From Psychrobacillus sp044762745 (GTDB lineage Bacteria; Bacillota; Bacilli; Bacillales_A; Planococcaceae), in the NCBI RefSeq assembly GCF_044762745.1, contig NZ_JBIWEX010000008.1, positions 62,001 through 126,000 of the forward strand: a stretch of DNA of 64,000 bases, in the 5' to 3' direction. Below the pieces are notes generated by a model that did no database searches, was not told the DNA's origin, and worked only from the letters and a program-made list of their open reading frames with translations. Below, in pieces: positions 25,028-34,031 of this stretch (its first letter is position 1; every line of letters starts with the position of its first letter). Made by a program: the position numbers and the translations under genes.

Positions 25028-27946
25028 ATGAAGAGACTTTTTAAAATGAATAATGAAAAATTAATCCACTCCTTAGAAAGTGATGGGGGTTTGAACCTTG
25101 AAATTTATGAGCATCTAAATTGTGTTATTAAATTAGACACTAGCGGTAATCTCGTTTCTTATAACCAAGCATTTTTTAAACAGTATGGTTATAATGAGCA
25201 AGATTTTATAGAACCATTCTTAGATTTTTTCATTCAGAGTGAACCATTTGAAAAAAAACAGTATTTTGAAAAATCCCTCCTAGGCAAGACGCAAAGATTC
25301 AACACCTTAGGTCTCTGTAAAAACGGAGAGACCGTCGAAATCAATGTTACACTGATTCCAATAAAAAAGAAAACTGAGATGTCCATTTATGTAATTGTAA
25401 AAAATATCTCTGAATTTCAAGAGCAGGAAAAAGAGCTATTTCTAGCCAAAAAGACTCAAACAGTATTTAATGAACTAAATGATATCTGCAGTTTCTACTA
25501 CGATGCCATCAACGATTTTCATCATTTTTCAAAGCAATTCCCCGTTATTTTTGGAATAAACACTGAAAAAAAAATTTCACCCTCACTAAAACTTCTCTTA
25601 CAATATGTCCACCCTGAAGATTTAGATAGAGTAAAAGATACAGTTTATGCTGCTATACGTGAAAGAACTGGGTATCAAATGGAATATCGATTAGTTAGAA
25701 AAGATCGAACCGTACGATATGTATATGAACAAGCAGAAATTGTTCTTACTAAAAAGGGCCATCTCGAAGGGTTGGTTGGATTCATTCAAGATAACACAGA
25801 ACGTAAAGTTTCTAATGATTTAATAGTAAAAGAAGATCAAATAGCGCTTTTTAATGACAACCCACTTGTAGGGGTCTGGTCTGTTAACGTGCAGACAGAT
25901 CAATGTCTTAACACTTCAATGGGAATTGAGTATATATGTGGTTATACAAAAAACGATTTTAATAATGGAATCCAATGGTCTTCCATTGTACACAAAGAAG
26001 ATTTATCTCAATATTTGGATAACCAACATACATTAGAAGGAGGAAATATCCTTCACCATCAATACCGTATTGTTCATAAGAATGGTGATATTAGATGGGT
26101 GCAAGATTATACAATTCCTACACTAGATGAAGATGGGGAAATAACGCAATTGAATGGGCTTATTTCAGATATTACAGAGCAAAAAGTATTGAAAGAAAAA
26201 ATAGGGTACCTTACTGACTATGACTTTTTGACCAAACTACCTCGTGGTCACAAATTCATTGAAAAATTACAGCTACTAACGGAAGAGTACGCTGATAGTA
26301 ACAATAAGTTGGCTGTCATGAAATTGGATATTGATCGTTTCAAATATGTAAACGATACGCTCGGAAACCAAGTTGGAGATGAATTACTAATACAAATCTC
26401 TAATCGCCTTTCCAAACATTTAACATCTAATGATCTACTTGCCCGCCGTGGTGGGGATGAGTTTCTGATTTTGATAGGAAAAATGAAATCGGTTGAATCG
26501 CTAAAATTTATAATCAACAAGTTAATTGAAAGCCTAAATGAACCATTCTATATTAAAGAGTATCAATTATATCTCACTGCAAGTATTGGTATTAGTACCT
26601 ACCCTGAAAATGGAGTAAGTAGTCTAGAATTATTAAGAAACGCAAGTCTTGCATTATCTAAATCCCAAAAAGATGGAAAGAATAATTATAGAATTCTCTC
26701 GAACTTAAGTAGTATTCAGTCTTATAAAACCTATAGCATTGGACGTGATTTAAAAAAAGCAGTAGAGAATAATGAAATGAGTTTATATTTTCAACCACGA
26801 GTTGACGCTCTTTCTTATCAAATTATCGGTGCAGAAGCTCTTATCCGTTGGAATCATCCCGAATGGGGACTTATTTCTCCACACGAATTTATTACAATAG
26901 CTGAAGAAAATGGTCTAATTATGGATATAGATGATTGGGTTTTAAAAGAGGTATGTATTCAAATTAAAAAATGGAAAAATGAGCAACTACCGACTGTTCC
27001 AATTTCAATTAATGTATCTGCCGTTCATTTTATGAAGCAAGATTGGCCCTCTACAGTTGCAAAGTTAATTCGAAGAGCTGGCATTCATCCGCAAGATATT
27101 GAACTCGAAATTACTGAAAGTACGTTAATGGATAATAAAGAAATGGTGAAACAAACCATAAACAAATTAAGAGAAATGGGTATTAAGATTGCATTAGATG
27201 ATTTCGGAAAAGGCTATTCTTCTATTTCCTATTTATCTCAATATTCATTTGATACGATCAAAATTGACAGATTATTTATACGAAACATGCTGCAAAGCGA
27301 ACGAAATTTGCATATCGCAAAATCAATTATATATATGGCCAAAGGATTAAAAATAAACGTGGTCGCTGAAGGTGTGGAAACAATTCAGCAATTAAAAATA
27401 CTTCAGAGAGAACATTGTAATGAAATTCAGGGTTATTTATTTAGCCATCCTGCACCAATTAATGAATTTGAAACACTTTTACAGAACAAGAAATTACCAC
27501 CAATGGATCCTAAGCAAAAAGCGAAACAAAGCAAGAGAAAAAATTACCGCCTTAATTTCCCCTACCCACTTGAAGCAGACATGAAACTTGAGTCGATTGC
27601 TGGTCAAAACGTAGAATTAAGAAAGACTAAAGTATTAATTGAAGATATAAGTATTGGCGGTCTTCGTTATGTTTCAACACTCAAATTGCCAGTTAGAGGA
27701 GATATACTTTTTAAGTTTAAAACCGAAATTCTTGGAAAATCCATTACTTTGTATGGAAGTATTGTTTGGAAAGAAGAAATAAACGAGGAATTAGTGGAGT
27801 ACGGTATTAAGTTTATCATCGGAAAAGGCGAACAAACTTCTCTTTCTAGTCTAATTAATACTTTTACTAAATCATTAAAACATGATAAAAGCTTACCGCC
27901 ATATAGAATGATAAATGAAGATAGGTATCAATACTTCAAGCTGTAA
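25028..27946 (+). CDS. PAS-PAS-PAS-GGDEF-EAL-PilZ c-di-GMP protein
   Basis: A 972-residue soluble protein that combines synthesis, breakdown and binding modules for c-di-GMP. Three PAS/PAC sensor units occupy about 20-130, 150-260 (ending GFIQDNTERK) and 275-390 (ending GLISDITEQK). The GGDEF domain carries an intact RRGGDEF near residue 475 but lacks the Arg of the upstream RxxD product-inhibition site. The EAL domain has AEALIRW near 603, ALDDFGKGYSS, KIDRLF and AEGVETI, so phosphodiesterase activity is likely. The C-terminal 130 residues are a PilZ domain with RKNYR near 835 and EDISIGG near 872. PilZ on a GGDEF-EAL protein suggests product feedback. No membrane segment is present. It appears monocistronic. 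Confidence 0.9.
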   Translation: MKRLFKMNNEKLIHSLESDGGLNLEIYEHLNCVIKLDTSGNLVSYNQAFFKQYGYNEQDFIEPFLDFFIQSEPFEKKQYFEKSLLGKTQRFNTLGLCKNGETVEINVTLIPIKKKTEMSIYVIVKNISEFQEQEKELFLAKKTQTVFNELNDICSFYYDAINDFHHFSKQFPVIFGINTEKKISPSLKLLLQYVHPEDLDRVKDTVYAAIRERTGYQMEYRLVRKDRTVRYVYEQAEIVLTKKGHLEGLVGFIQDNTERKVSNDLIVKEDQIALFNDNPLVGVWSVNVQTDQCLNTSMGIEYICGYTKNDFNNGIQWSSIVHKEDLSQYLDNQHTLEGGNILHHQYRIVHKNGDIRWVQDYTIPTLDEDGEITQLNGLISDITEQKVLKEKIGYLTDYDFLTKLPRGHKFIEKLQLLTEEYADSNNKLAVMKLDIDRFKYVNDTLGNQVGDELLIQISNRLSKHLTSNDLLARRGGDEFLILIGKMKSVESLKFIINKLIESLNEPFYIKEYQLYLTASIGISTYPENGVSSLELLRNASLALSKSQKDGKNNYRILSNLSSIQSYKTYSIGRDLKKAVENNEMSLYFQPRVDALSYQIIGAEALIRWNHPEWGLISPHEFITIAEENGLIMDIDDWVLKEVCIQIKKWKNEQLPTVPISINVSAVHFMKQDWPSTVAKLIRRAGIHPQDIELEITESTLMDNKEMVKQTINKLREMGIKIALDDFGKGYSSISYLSQYSFDTIKIDRLFIRNMLQSERNLHIAKSIIYMAKGLKINVVAEGVETIQQLKILQREHCNEIQGYLFSHPAPINEFETLLQNKKLPPMDPKQKAKQSKRKNYRLNFPYPLEADMKLESIAGQNVELRKTKVLIEDISIGGLRYVSTLKLPVRGDILFKFKTEILGKSITLYGSIVWKEEINEELVEYGIKFIIGKGEQTSLSSLINTFTKSLKHDKSLPPYRMINEDRYQYFKL

Positions 27947-28054
27947 TACTGACCTTGCTATCAAAGCTTTTATTAGAGACTATCAATATCTGTATAAAAT
28001 GACAATCAACCTTGTGTAGTACCATTACTTTGTGATTTTTTGAATAAGAGTACG

Positions 28055-28156
28055 CGCCAAATAATGCCCATCTAGTTTGGATCGGGTGTTATTTGGTGTT
28101 ACTTATTAAATATTGAATTGTATCCAATTGTCAGAATTATCCCAGACACAGGGACG
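28055..28156 (+). repeat. Dispersed terminator-linked repeat, full-length copy
   Basis: A hairpin (CGCCAAATAATGCCC with GGGTGTTATTTGGTG) is followed by TTGAATTGTATCCAATTGTCAGAAT and ends ACACAGGGACG. The copy at 42797-42896 has the same order and nearly the same length (100 versus 102 bases). Confidence 0.65.
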
Positions 28157-28169
28157 TCTGCAATCCTAC

Positions 28170-28312
28170 AAGTTTCACAGCTGCTCGGTAACTCGCTTAT
28201 AATATCAGCCGTTTTAATCGAAATCATTCTCATTTCCTCGATGATACCCATATTCTATAATGCGCTTGAATCCTTCTTGGAATTCTGCTGTTGTCGGGCA
28301 ACAATACCTCCT
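28170..28312 (-). pseudogene. Decayed copy of the 49-codon gene at 34032-34181
   Basis: The minus strand is clearly related to the small gene at 34032-34181 (shared TTAELQ, IEYGYH and NEND stretches). The GTG start has become CCG and indels break the frame, so it cannot be expressed as such. Confidence 0.6.
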
Positions 28313-28744
28313 ATGCTTTTCACTACATGTTATCGATTTAATACAAGTAATTAAATATTATGTCGTAACTAGTCGTAATCTATAAATTTAATGGTAAGTC
28401 CTAATTATAAAAAAATTGCGTAGGTATTTCAGGTGAATTGTATCTGTAGTATTGATTCTAGCAAAGGGTCTTATCAGGTTTCTACATTCTATTAAATGGC
28501 TTAGGAATAGAATGTTCGCTTATACGATTAAAATAATTATTTAAATTCCAAGAATTTAAATCGATAATTTAGCACTACGGTGTAGAAGGTACGAGCTTCT
28601 AAAGTGAAGCCCGATAACTGATAGGATTTCTGCATATCAGAGATAGATTTATAGACTATTGTCAGAGTTGTTCCTTACAAAGGGAGGCCTTCATGTACAT
28701 ACCTATTTCAAGAAAATTAGATTCTACTATCAGAATTATTTGTG

Positions 28745-28801
28745 ATGCAAGTACGCATCATTTTGCTTCTCTGAATCAATAGCTGATGCACTTCATCCGA
28801 A
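28745..28801 (-). pseudogene. VanZ-like gene fragment
   Basis: A short minus-strand stretch reads SDEVHQLLIQRSKMMRT, matching the SDEVHQLF motif and following residues of the VanZ-like protein encoded at 40531-40977. Nothing of the rest is recognisable. Confidence 0.4.
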
Positions 28802-28802
28802 A

Positions 28803-28832
28803 AATTGTAGTCAATTGTGTCTTACACAGGGA
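28803..28832 (+). repeat. Dispersed repeat, partial copy
   Basis: ATTGTAGTCAATTGTGTCTT followed by ACACAGGGA is a compact form of the intergenic repeat. Another degenerate copy lies at 28658-28685. Together with the two gene remnants they account for much of the 1.1-kb gene-free stretch 27947-29032. Confidence 0.55.
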
Positions 28833-29032
28833 ATTCCCACCACATCCGCCTCCCCTCCCATTTGAATTCCACCCTAAAGTACATTAAAATAGTAACTTGG
28901 AATTCTTTTCACATAGTTTTTTTTAACACACCAACTTCACAAACACGAATTATTATTTGCTATTTTAAATAACAACTAAATAAACTTTTAGATTAGGGTA
29001 TATATTAGAATAAAAGGCTTTAGGAGGGAAAC

Positions 29033-31264
29033 ATGAATACGATGGAACCATACTACATTACTGAGTCTAAAAAAATGTGCATAAAGGCCGGGATGGATCC
29101 GAATGAGGTAGCAAGGCCAAGGAAATTTTTAAGCGAGGGACCATTTGAAGAGAAGCGAAAATCATATAGTGAGATACTTTCGGTAGTGCGTTTTTTCTCA
29201 AATAAGTTACTCGATTCCTTAAAAGGTACTCCGATACTTGTTGTTGTTTCGGATGCAACTGGTTTTCTGCTTGAAATTGAAGGAGACGAAACGATCAAGT
29301 CTACTATTGAACAATTTGGGATTAAACCCGGTAGCTTATTTACTCAAGAAGATACAGGCACGAATGTCATTAGTTTATCTTTGCAACAAAAGCACCCGAT
29401 CAGTTTGATTGGTGGGCAACATTATCATACATTTCTGCATGGAATTGCTTGTTATGGGACCGCCTTTCACTATACAGATGAAGATAACTTGCTTGGCAGT
29501 GTGTGCATCATGATGCCTATCCAGTTTCAGAATGAACTTTTCTTAACGATGCTTACCCAGGCAGTCGATTCCATTGAAAGGGAACTATTATTAAGGAAAC
29601 AAAATAAGAAGCTTAATATTATGAATCAGATTATGTTAAGCAAAACTAGAAATGGCATCGTCATTACTGATGAGAAAGGAATTACTACCGAGTTTAATAG
29701 TTTTGCGGAAATAATTTCGAATAATAGCAGAGATTCGGTAATGGGAAGAAATATTTGTGAGTCTTCTTTAACGGGTGCGTATTTTAAAGAAGTTTTAGAC
29801 CATGGAAAAATAGTGGAAAATGAAGAATTAAAGTTCAAAGACGCCGACGGTAATCTTATTGTCTGCTTGTTTGATGCGCAGCCAATTTATGAGGAGGACA
29901 AAATGATCGGTGCTTTTGGTCAGTTTAGGGATATTTCGGATCGTTACTCATTGCAAGAGAAATATAACTACTTGGCTTATCATGATGATTTAACCAATCT
30001 ACCTAATAGACGATTTGTTCAAAAAGAACTAGAAGCCGTCACAAAAGAACTACACGCAGGTAAAGATCGGACATTAGCTCTTTTATACATAGATTTGGAC
30101 CGTTTTAAAATCATTAATGATAATTTTAATCACTCGTACGGAGATAAACTTCTGAAGGAGGTCAGCAAGCGTTTAGGTGTTTGTCTTGGAGAAAATGATA
30201 TACTTGCACGTTTGGGTGGCGATGAATTTGTTTTCCTATTGGAAGACTTTGAGGATCCTGATTATGTCATGAAAAAAGCGAAAGAAATACTCCATCTAAT
30301 TCGACAGCCTTTTCAGATCAAAAACAAAGAATTACATACGACAGCAAGTATTGGGGTTGCGATTTATCCGGACTATCCAATCTCAATGGAACAGCTCATG
30401 ATCTACGCTGATAATGCGATGTACCAGGCAAAATCTCAAGGAAAAAATTGCTATGTCGTTCATACCTCTGAATTATTAGATGTCATGATGGACGAATATA
30501 TGCTCGAGGTCGATTTAAGAAGAGCTCTGGAGAAAAACGAGTTTGTTCTTCATTATCAGTCCCAAATTAATAACGATACCGGTAAATTGGTTGGATTTGA
30601 AGCGTTAATTCGCTGGCAGCATCCTATGTTCGGTCTAATACCACCAGGAAAGTTCATAAAACTGGCAGAAGAAAACGGTTTGATCACCCAAATCGGAGAA
30701 TGGGTCATCGATGAGGCTTGTTCACAAAATAAAAAATGGCAAGACGCTGGAATGACGCCAGTCAAAATCTCCGTTAATTTATCGACGCAACAGTTCCTTA
30801 CTGGTAATCTCATACCATATATGGAAGAGGTGCTCGAACGTACAGCGCTTGATCCAGCATATTTGGTCGTAGAAATTACTGAATATATGGCAATGGAGTA
30901 CGAATACTCTATTCAAGTATTAGAACAGCTAAAAGCACTCGGTATTGGCATCAGTATTGATGATTTTGGGACAGGCTATAGCTCGCTTAATTATCTTAAA
31001 AATTTTCCGATTGACTACATTAAGATCGACAAGTCTTTTGTTAGCGAATTAATGAACAGTGAGAAGGACGCCGTAATTGTAAACGCAATTATCACTTTAG
31101 CACACAACCTCCATAAAGAGGTGATAGCAGAAGGAGTGGAAACAAAGGAACAGCTTGAATTTCTGAAAAACCATCAGTGTGATATTACACAAGGTTATTT
31201 CTTTAGCAAACCACTTCCTGCTGGCGAAATTGAGAAGATTTATTTAACTAAAGAAGGAGAATGA
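29033..31264 (+). CDS. AcoR-type GAF-PAS-GGDEF-EAL c-di-GMP protein
   Basis: A 743-residue cytosolic protein. The first 190 residues resemble the GAF sensor module of AcoR-type sigma-54 activators (LVVVSDATGFLLEIEGD..., TGTNVISLSLQQKHPISLIGGQHYHTFLHGIACYGTAF). PAS follows (about 195-310), then GGDEF with intact LGGDEF near 394 and no inhibitory RxxD Arg, then EAL with FEALIRW near 523, SIDDFGTGYSS and AEGVET. Both catalytic domains look active. The stop codon is 4 bases from the next start, so it is coupled to the ThDP-enzyme gene. Sensing of a small metabolite related to that enzyme is an inference from the domain and the operon. ATG 29033 follows AGGAGGGAAAC. Confidence 0.88.
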   Translation: MNTMEPYYITESKKMCIKAGMDPNEVARPRKFLSEGPFEEKRKSYSEILSVVRFFSNKLLDSLKGTPILVVVSDATGFLLEIEGDETIKSTIEQFGIKPGSLFTQEDTGTNVISLSLQQKHPISLIGGQHYHTFLHGIACYGTAFHYTDEDNLLGSVCIMMPIQFQNELFLTMLTQAVDSIERELLLRKQNKKLNIMNQIMLSKTRNGIVITDEKGITTEFNSFAEIISNNSRDSVMGRNICESSLTGAYFKEVLDHGKIVENEELKFKDADGNLIVCLFDAQPIYEEDKMIGAFGQFRDISDRYSLQEKYNYLAYHDDLTNLPNRRFVQKELEAVTKELHAGKDRTLALLYIDLDRFKIINDNFNHSYGDKLLKEVSKRLGVCLGENDILARLGGDEFVFLLEDFEDPDYVMKKAKEILHLIRQPFQIKNKELHTTASIGVAIYPDYPISMEQLMIYADNAMYQAKSQGKNCYVVHTSELLDVMMDEYMLEVDLRRALEKNEFVLHYQSQINNDTGKLVGFEALIRWQHPMFGLIPPGKFIKLAEENGLITQIGEWVIDEACSQNKKWQDAGMTPVKISVNLSTQQFLTGNLIPYMEEVLERTALDPAYLVVEITEYMAMEYEYSIQVLEQLKALGIGISIDDFGTGYSSLNYLKNFPIDYIKIDKSFVSELMNSEKDAVIVNAIITLAHNLHKEVIAEGVETKEQLEFLKNHQCDITQGYFFSKPLPAGEIEKIYLTKEGE

Positions 31265-31268
31265 TGTC

Positions 31269-32903
31269 ATGAAAACAACTTCATCCGTTTTAGTAGCAAA
31301 TTTTAAACATTGGGGAATCCATCATATTTTTGGTATTCCAGGAAAGGCAATTTCCCCAATATTATTTGAGGTATTACGCCACGATATGGAATTTGTATTA
31401 AGTAAACACGAAGCAGCTGCAGGGTTTGAAGCTTCTGGATACGCGTTGATGAATCAGAAAATTGGGGTCGCAGTTGGGACTTCTGGACCTGGGGGGACTA
31501 ACCTTCTTACTGCTGCTGGACAAGCGAAAGCCTCAAATCTACCACTGTTAATCATTACAGGACACCCTTCAATGAAAGACACTGGAAAAGCAATGGGACA
31601 AGATTCCAGCTTATTTGGAGCTGATCTAGTAGACATGTTTAGATCTGTCACGAAGTTTAGTGCACGAGTAGAACGAGGAGATATGCTACAACCATTCCTT
31701 CAGCATGCCCTAGAAAAAGCGTTATCTGGTGTAAAAGGACCCGTACATCTGTCCATTCCGTTTGATATTTTATTAGATGAGATTGAACCGTTCCAACTGG
31801 AGTTACCAATGTCTCATGAAATGATATCACCTAAAACGAGTGAAGTCATCGATAAACTGAATGGAGCGAAGCGTCCCCTTCTATTCCTAGGAAAAGGCGT
31901 TCATTCCAGTAAAGCTTACGAAGAAGTACAGCATCTTGCGGAGCATTGGAACATCCCTGTAATTACTACACCAGGAGGAAAAGGAGCATTTCCTTCCAAT
32001 CATACGTTGTCACTAGGAGCATTCGGATTAGGTGGTACCGATGAGGCTACCGCATACTTACAAGAAAAGATTGACCTACTCCTTGTCATCGGTTCCAAAC
32101 TAAGTGATATGTCCACTGCCGGATTAGCGGAATCGATGTATCCAGAGCACGTCATTCACTTCGATTATGACCCAACTTTTATCGGAAAATCGATTCAAGT
32201 ACCAACTACTCCGATACTCGGTGATATAAAAGCGAATCTGACGGCTATTTTAAAGGATATACCAAAAACCGATAGCGAAGCATTTTTAACACCACTCGAG
32301 TGGATTCAACTAGAGGAAAATAATCCAGGAGAGCGAATGTCGGCAGTCCAAGTATTACGGGCGATGCGTTATGCACTTCCAGATGACGCGATTGTTTTTG
32401 GAGATGATGGAAGCCACTCTTTTTACGGCATTAAATACTTTGACATATATAAGCCTGGGACTTTCTTCTTTGATGATATATTCGGTGCAATGGGTAACGG
32501 GATTGGCTATTCCATAGGCGCAAAACTAGCAGCTCCAAAAGAAACAATTGTATGCTTAGTCGGGGATGGATGTATGTTCATGCACGGTACCGAACTTTCC
32601 ACAGCGTACAATTATAACTCCTCTGTCTTGTTTGTCGTGTTGAACAATGGACGACTCGATATGGTGGAAAAAGGAATGCAAAAAATGATTGGCACCTCTA
32701 TTGGTGGTGTGTACGAGACTCCGCTGGATGCAACCAGATTTGCCGAATCGATGGGACTAGAAGCATATACTTGTCATAACCCTTTTGATTTAACTGATAG
32801 AATAAAAGAATCATTACATAAAATGAAAGAAACAAATAAACCAATCGTGATTGAAGTATTAGTCGATGAAAACGAAATTCCACCAACTATGGGGAGGCAG
32901 TAA
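31269..32903 (+). CDS. ThDP-dependent enzyme, acetolactate synthase-like
   Basis: A 544-residue thiamine-diphosphate enzyme of the acetolactate synthase/benzoylformate decarboxylase superfamily. The ThDP-activating Glu is in SKHEAAAGFEASGYA, the Mg-ThDP motif starts GDGCMFMHG and ends LNNG, and the three-domain layout (PYR, middle, PP) is complete. It lacks the usual regulatory small subunit gene nearby and is too divergent to be called the biosynthetic AHAS, so its 2-oxo-acid substrate is unknown. Candidates are a catabolic decarboxylase or carboligase. It lies between the AcoR-GAF c-di-GMP gene and a carboxymuconolactone-decarboxylase-family gene with tight spacing (4 bases and 1 base), so the three form one operon. 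Confidence 0.82.
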   Translation: MKTTSSVLVANFKHWGIHHIFGIPGKAISPILFEVLRHDMEFVLSKHEAAAGFEASGYALMNQKIGVAVGTSGPGGTNLLTAAGQAKASNLPLLIITGHPSMKDTGKAMGQDSSLFGADLVDMFRSVTKFSARVERGDMLQPFLQHALEKALSGVKGPVHLSIPFDILLDEIEPFQLELPMSHEMISPKTSEVIDKLNGAKRPLLFLGKGVHSSKAYEEVQHLAEHWNIPVITTPGGKGAFPSNHTLSLGAFGLGGTDEATAYLQEKIDLLLVIGSKLSDMSTAGLAESMYPEHVIHFDYDPTFIGKSIQVPTTPILGDIKANLTAILKDIPKTDSEAFLTPLEWIQLEENNPGERMSAVQVLRAMRYALPDDAIVFGDDGSHSFYGIKYFDIYKPGTFFFDDIFGAMGNGIGYSIGAKLAAPKETIVCLVGDGCMFMHGTELSTAYNYNSSVLFVVLNNGRLDMVEKGMQKMIGTSIGGVYETPLDATRFAESMGLEAYTCHNPFDLTDRIKESLHKMKETNKPIVIEVLVDENEIPPTMGRQ

Positions 32904-32904
32904 G

Positions 32905-33279
32905 ATGGAAAATAACAAGCGATACGAGGCCGGAATACAAGCAATGGAAGCATTATTTTCCGAAGAAGTACGAAATGGCATGGCAGGAATCCAAAATATT
33001 TCACCAGACTTTTGGGAGATGATTGTGTCCTTCGGCTTTGGAGATCTCTACGGCAGAAATAAGCTCTCCCACTCACAACGGGAAGTGATCACACTCACAG
33101 CACTGATCACACAAGGAGCGTTCGATCAGCTAAGAGTTCACTTACAAGCAGCGCTAAATGTCGGGCTTACCAAAGAAGAAATAATCGAGCTCATCATCCA
33201 CTGTGCCGGATACGTCGGGTTCCCAAAAGCTGTTCAGGCAATGGGAATCGCTGGGGAGATTTTTAAAGAAACACGATAA
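32905..33279 (+). CDS. Carboxymuconolactone decarboxylase-family protein
   Basis: This has 124 residues, starting at ATG 32905 after GGGGAGGCAG and one base past the preceding stop. The core matches the CMD/AhpD-like fold: LSHSQREVITLTALITQGAFDQLRVHLQAALNVGLTKEEIIELIIHCAGYVGFPKAVQA. The CxxC of AhpD peroxidases is absent, so it is nearer to PcaC-type proteins, though whether it decarboxylates a lactone is not shown. Its job is probably linked to the ThDP enzyme in the same operon. A long inverted repeat follows 14 bases after the stop. Confidence 0.82.
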   Translation: MENNKRYEAGIQAMEALFSEEVRNGMAGIQNISPDFWEMIVSFGFGDLYGRNKLSHSQREVITLTALITQGAFDQLRVHLQAALNVGLTKEEIIELIIHCAGYVGFPKAVQAMGIAGEIFKETR

Positions 33280-33292
33280 CAAGATTTGAAAT

Positions 33293-33343
33293 GGCCCTGT
33301 GTATGAAACAATTCTAATTTTGAATTGTTTCATACACAGGGCC
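33293..33343. repeat. 22-bp perfect inverted repeat
   Basis: 33293-33314 is perfectly complementary to 33322-33343 with a 7-base loop. The arms contain the GAATTGTTTCATACACAGGG form of the dispersed repeat. There is no T-run on either side, so it may not be a classical terminator. It abuts the broken end of an acetyltransferase gene fragment. Confidence 0.75.
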
Positions 33344-33344
33344 G

Positions 33345-33407
33345 CAATTCAGGATCAGCTGCATCATACAGCTCCACATCCAACATCTTCTCTTTCTTGG
33401 ATTTCAT
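33345..33407 (-). pseudogene. 5' fragment of a maltose O-acetyltransferase-like gene
   Basis: The minus strand reads MKSKKEKMLDVELYDAADPEL and then stops at the inverted repeat. It is the same N-terminus as at 39866-40060. Its ATG overlaps the stop of the VanZ-like gene (ATGA), as in the other copy. Confidence 0.7.
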
Positions 33408-33841
33408 ACAAGTCTTCTCCTATTTCGTCCACTCCTCTTCACAACAATAACACTGACAAAATAAGAAACCATAATCCCGAAAAAATCTATTCCAACATCA
33501 AACAATCTTCCGTTTCGATTGAAGTACAGCTGAAGTACTTCCGTAAAAGCTGCAAATACACCAGTTACTATAAGTGCAAAACTAAACCGCTTCCACCAAA
33601 GAAGATATAATGTGTACAACAGAGCGAACGTCAGCATATGACCAGTTTTTTGTATAATATAAAATTGGCTTTTTAACTCGATATCACTCGTAATGAATAA
33701 ATCCAGGAAATTGGGAGAAGGTTCAAAACTAAACTGGACAACTTGATCACACAAGAAGATATATGCATCTGAAGTAGTTGTCGCAACTAGTATCCAAGCA
33801 CTCCACAAAATAGTAAGTAGCGGATAAATCATAGGAATCAT
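33404..33841 (-). CDS. VanZ-like membrane protein (copy 1)
   Basis: A VanZ-family integral membrane protein of 145 residues (142 if the better-placed ATG 33832, which has AAAGGATG upstream, is used). Four hydrophobic helices are visible (about 5-22, 63-84, 87-105, 116-135), with the family motif FAAFTEVLQLYFNRNGRLFDVGIDFFG between helices 3 and 4. The function of chromosomal VanZ-like proteins is unclear; some alter susceptibility to lipoglycopeptides. It differs at 9 of 145 positions from the copy at 40057-40494. Its stop overlaps the start of an acetyltransferase fragment. Confidence 0.85.
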   Translation of the reverse strand: MIPMIYPLLTILWSAWILVATTTSDAYIFLCDQVVQFSFEPSPNFLDLFITSDIELKSQFYIIQKTGHMLTFALLYTLYLLWWKRFSFALIVTGVFAAFTEVLQLYFNRNGRLFDVGIDFFGIMVSYFVSVIVVKRSGRNRRRLV

Positions 33842-33872
33842 CCTTTTTTCTTATTTGCATCTTGGACAAAGC

Positions 33873-33995
33873 TTACCCATCCACATAAGTTCGTAACAAA
33901 ATTATTACAGAAACTTCAATTCTATCAAATGTATTCTCACTATCAATAAGCATATCCCTCATCTGTACCGCTCTACCTAAAACCAAAAGAAACAA
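33873..33995 (-). pseudogene. 3' fragment of a second VanZ-like gene
   Basis: The minus strand ends RAVQMRDMLIDSENTF...VSVIILLRTYVDG, matching the end of the intact gene at 40531-40977 (GAQLRDVVIDSAG...RTHVDG). The 5' two thirds are missing. Confidence 0.65.
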
Positions 33996-34031
33996 CAAAG
34001 CGAGCTAATTAGTCCTTCTATTTCATCCTTG

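Larger units (their letters stand above)
33345..33995 (+). repeat. Direct repeat, left copy (VanZ/acetyltransferase segment)
   Basis: This segment aligns with about 39999-40660 in the same orientation. It includes the start of an acetyltransferase gene, a full VanZ-like gene and part of a second VanZ-like gene. The full VanZ-like gene is nearly identical to its partner while the flanks are decayed. Confidence 0.75.
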
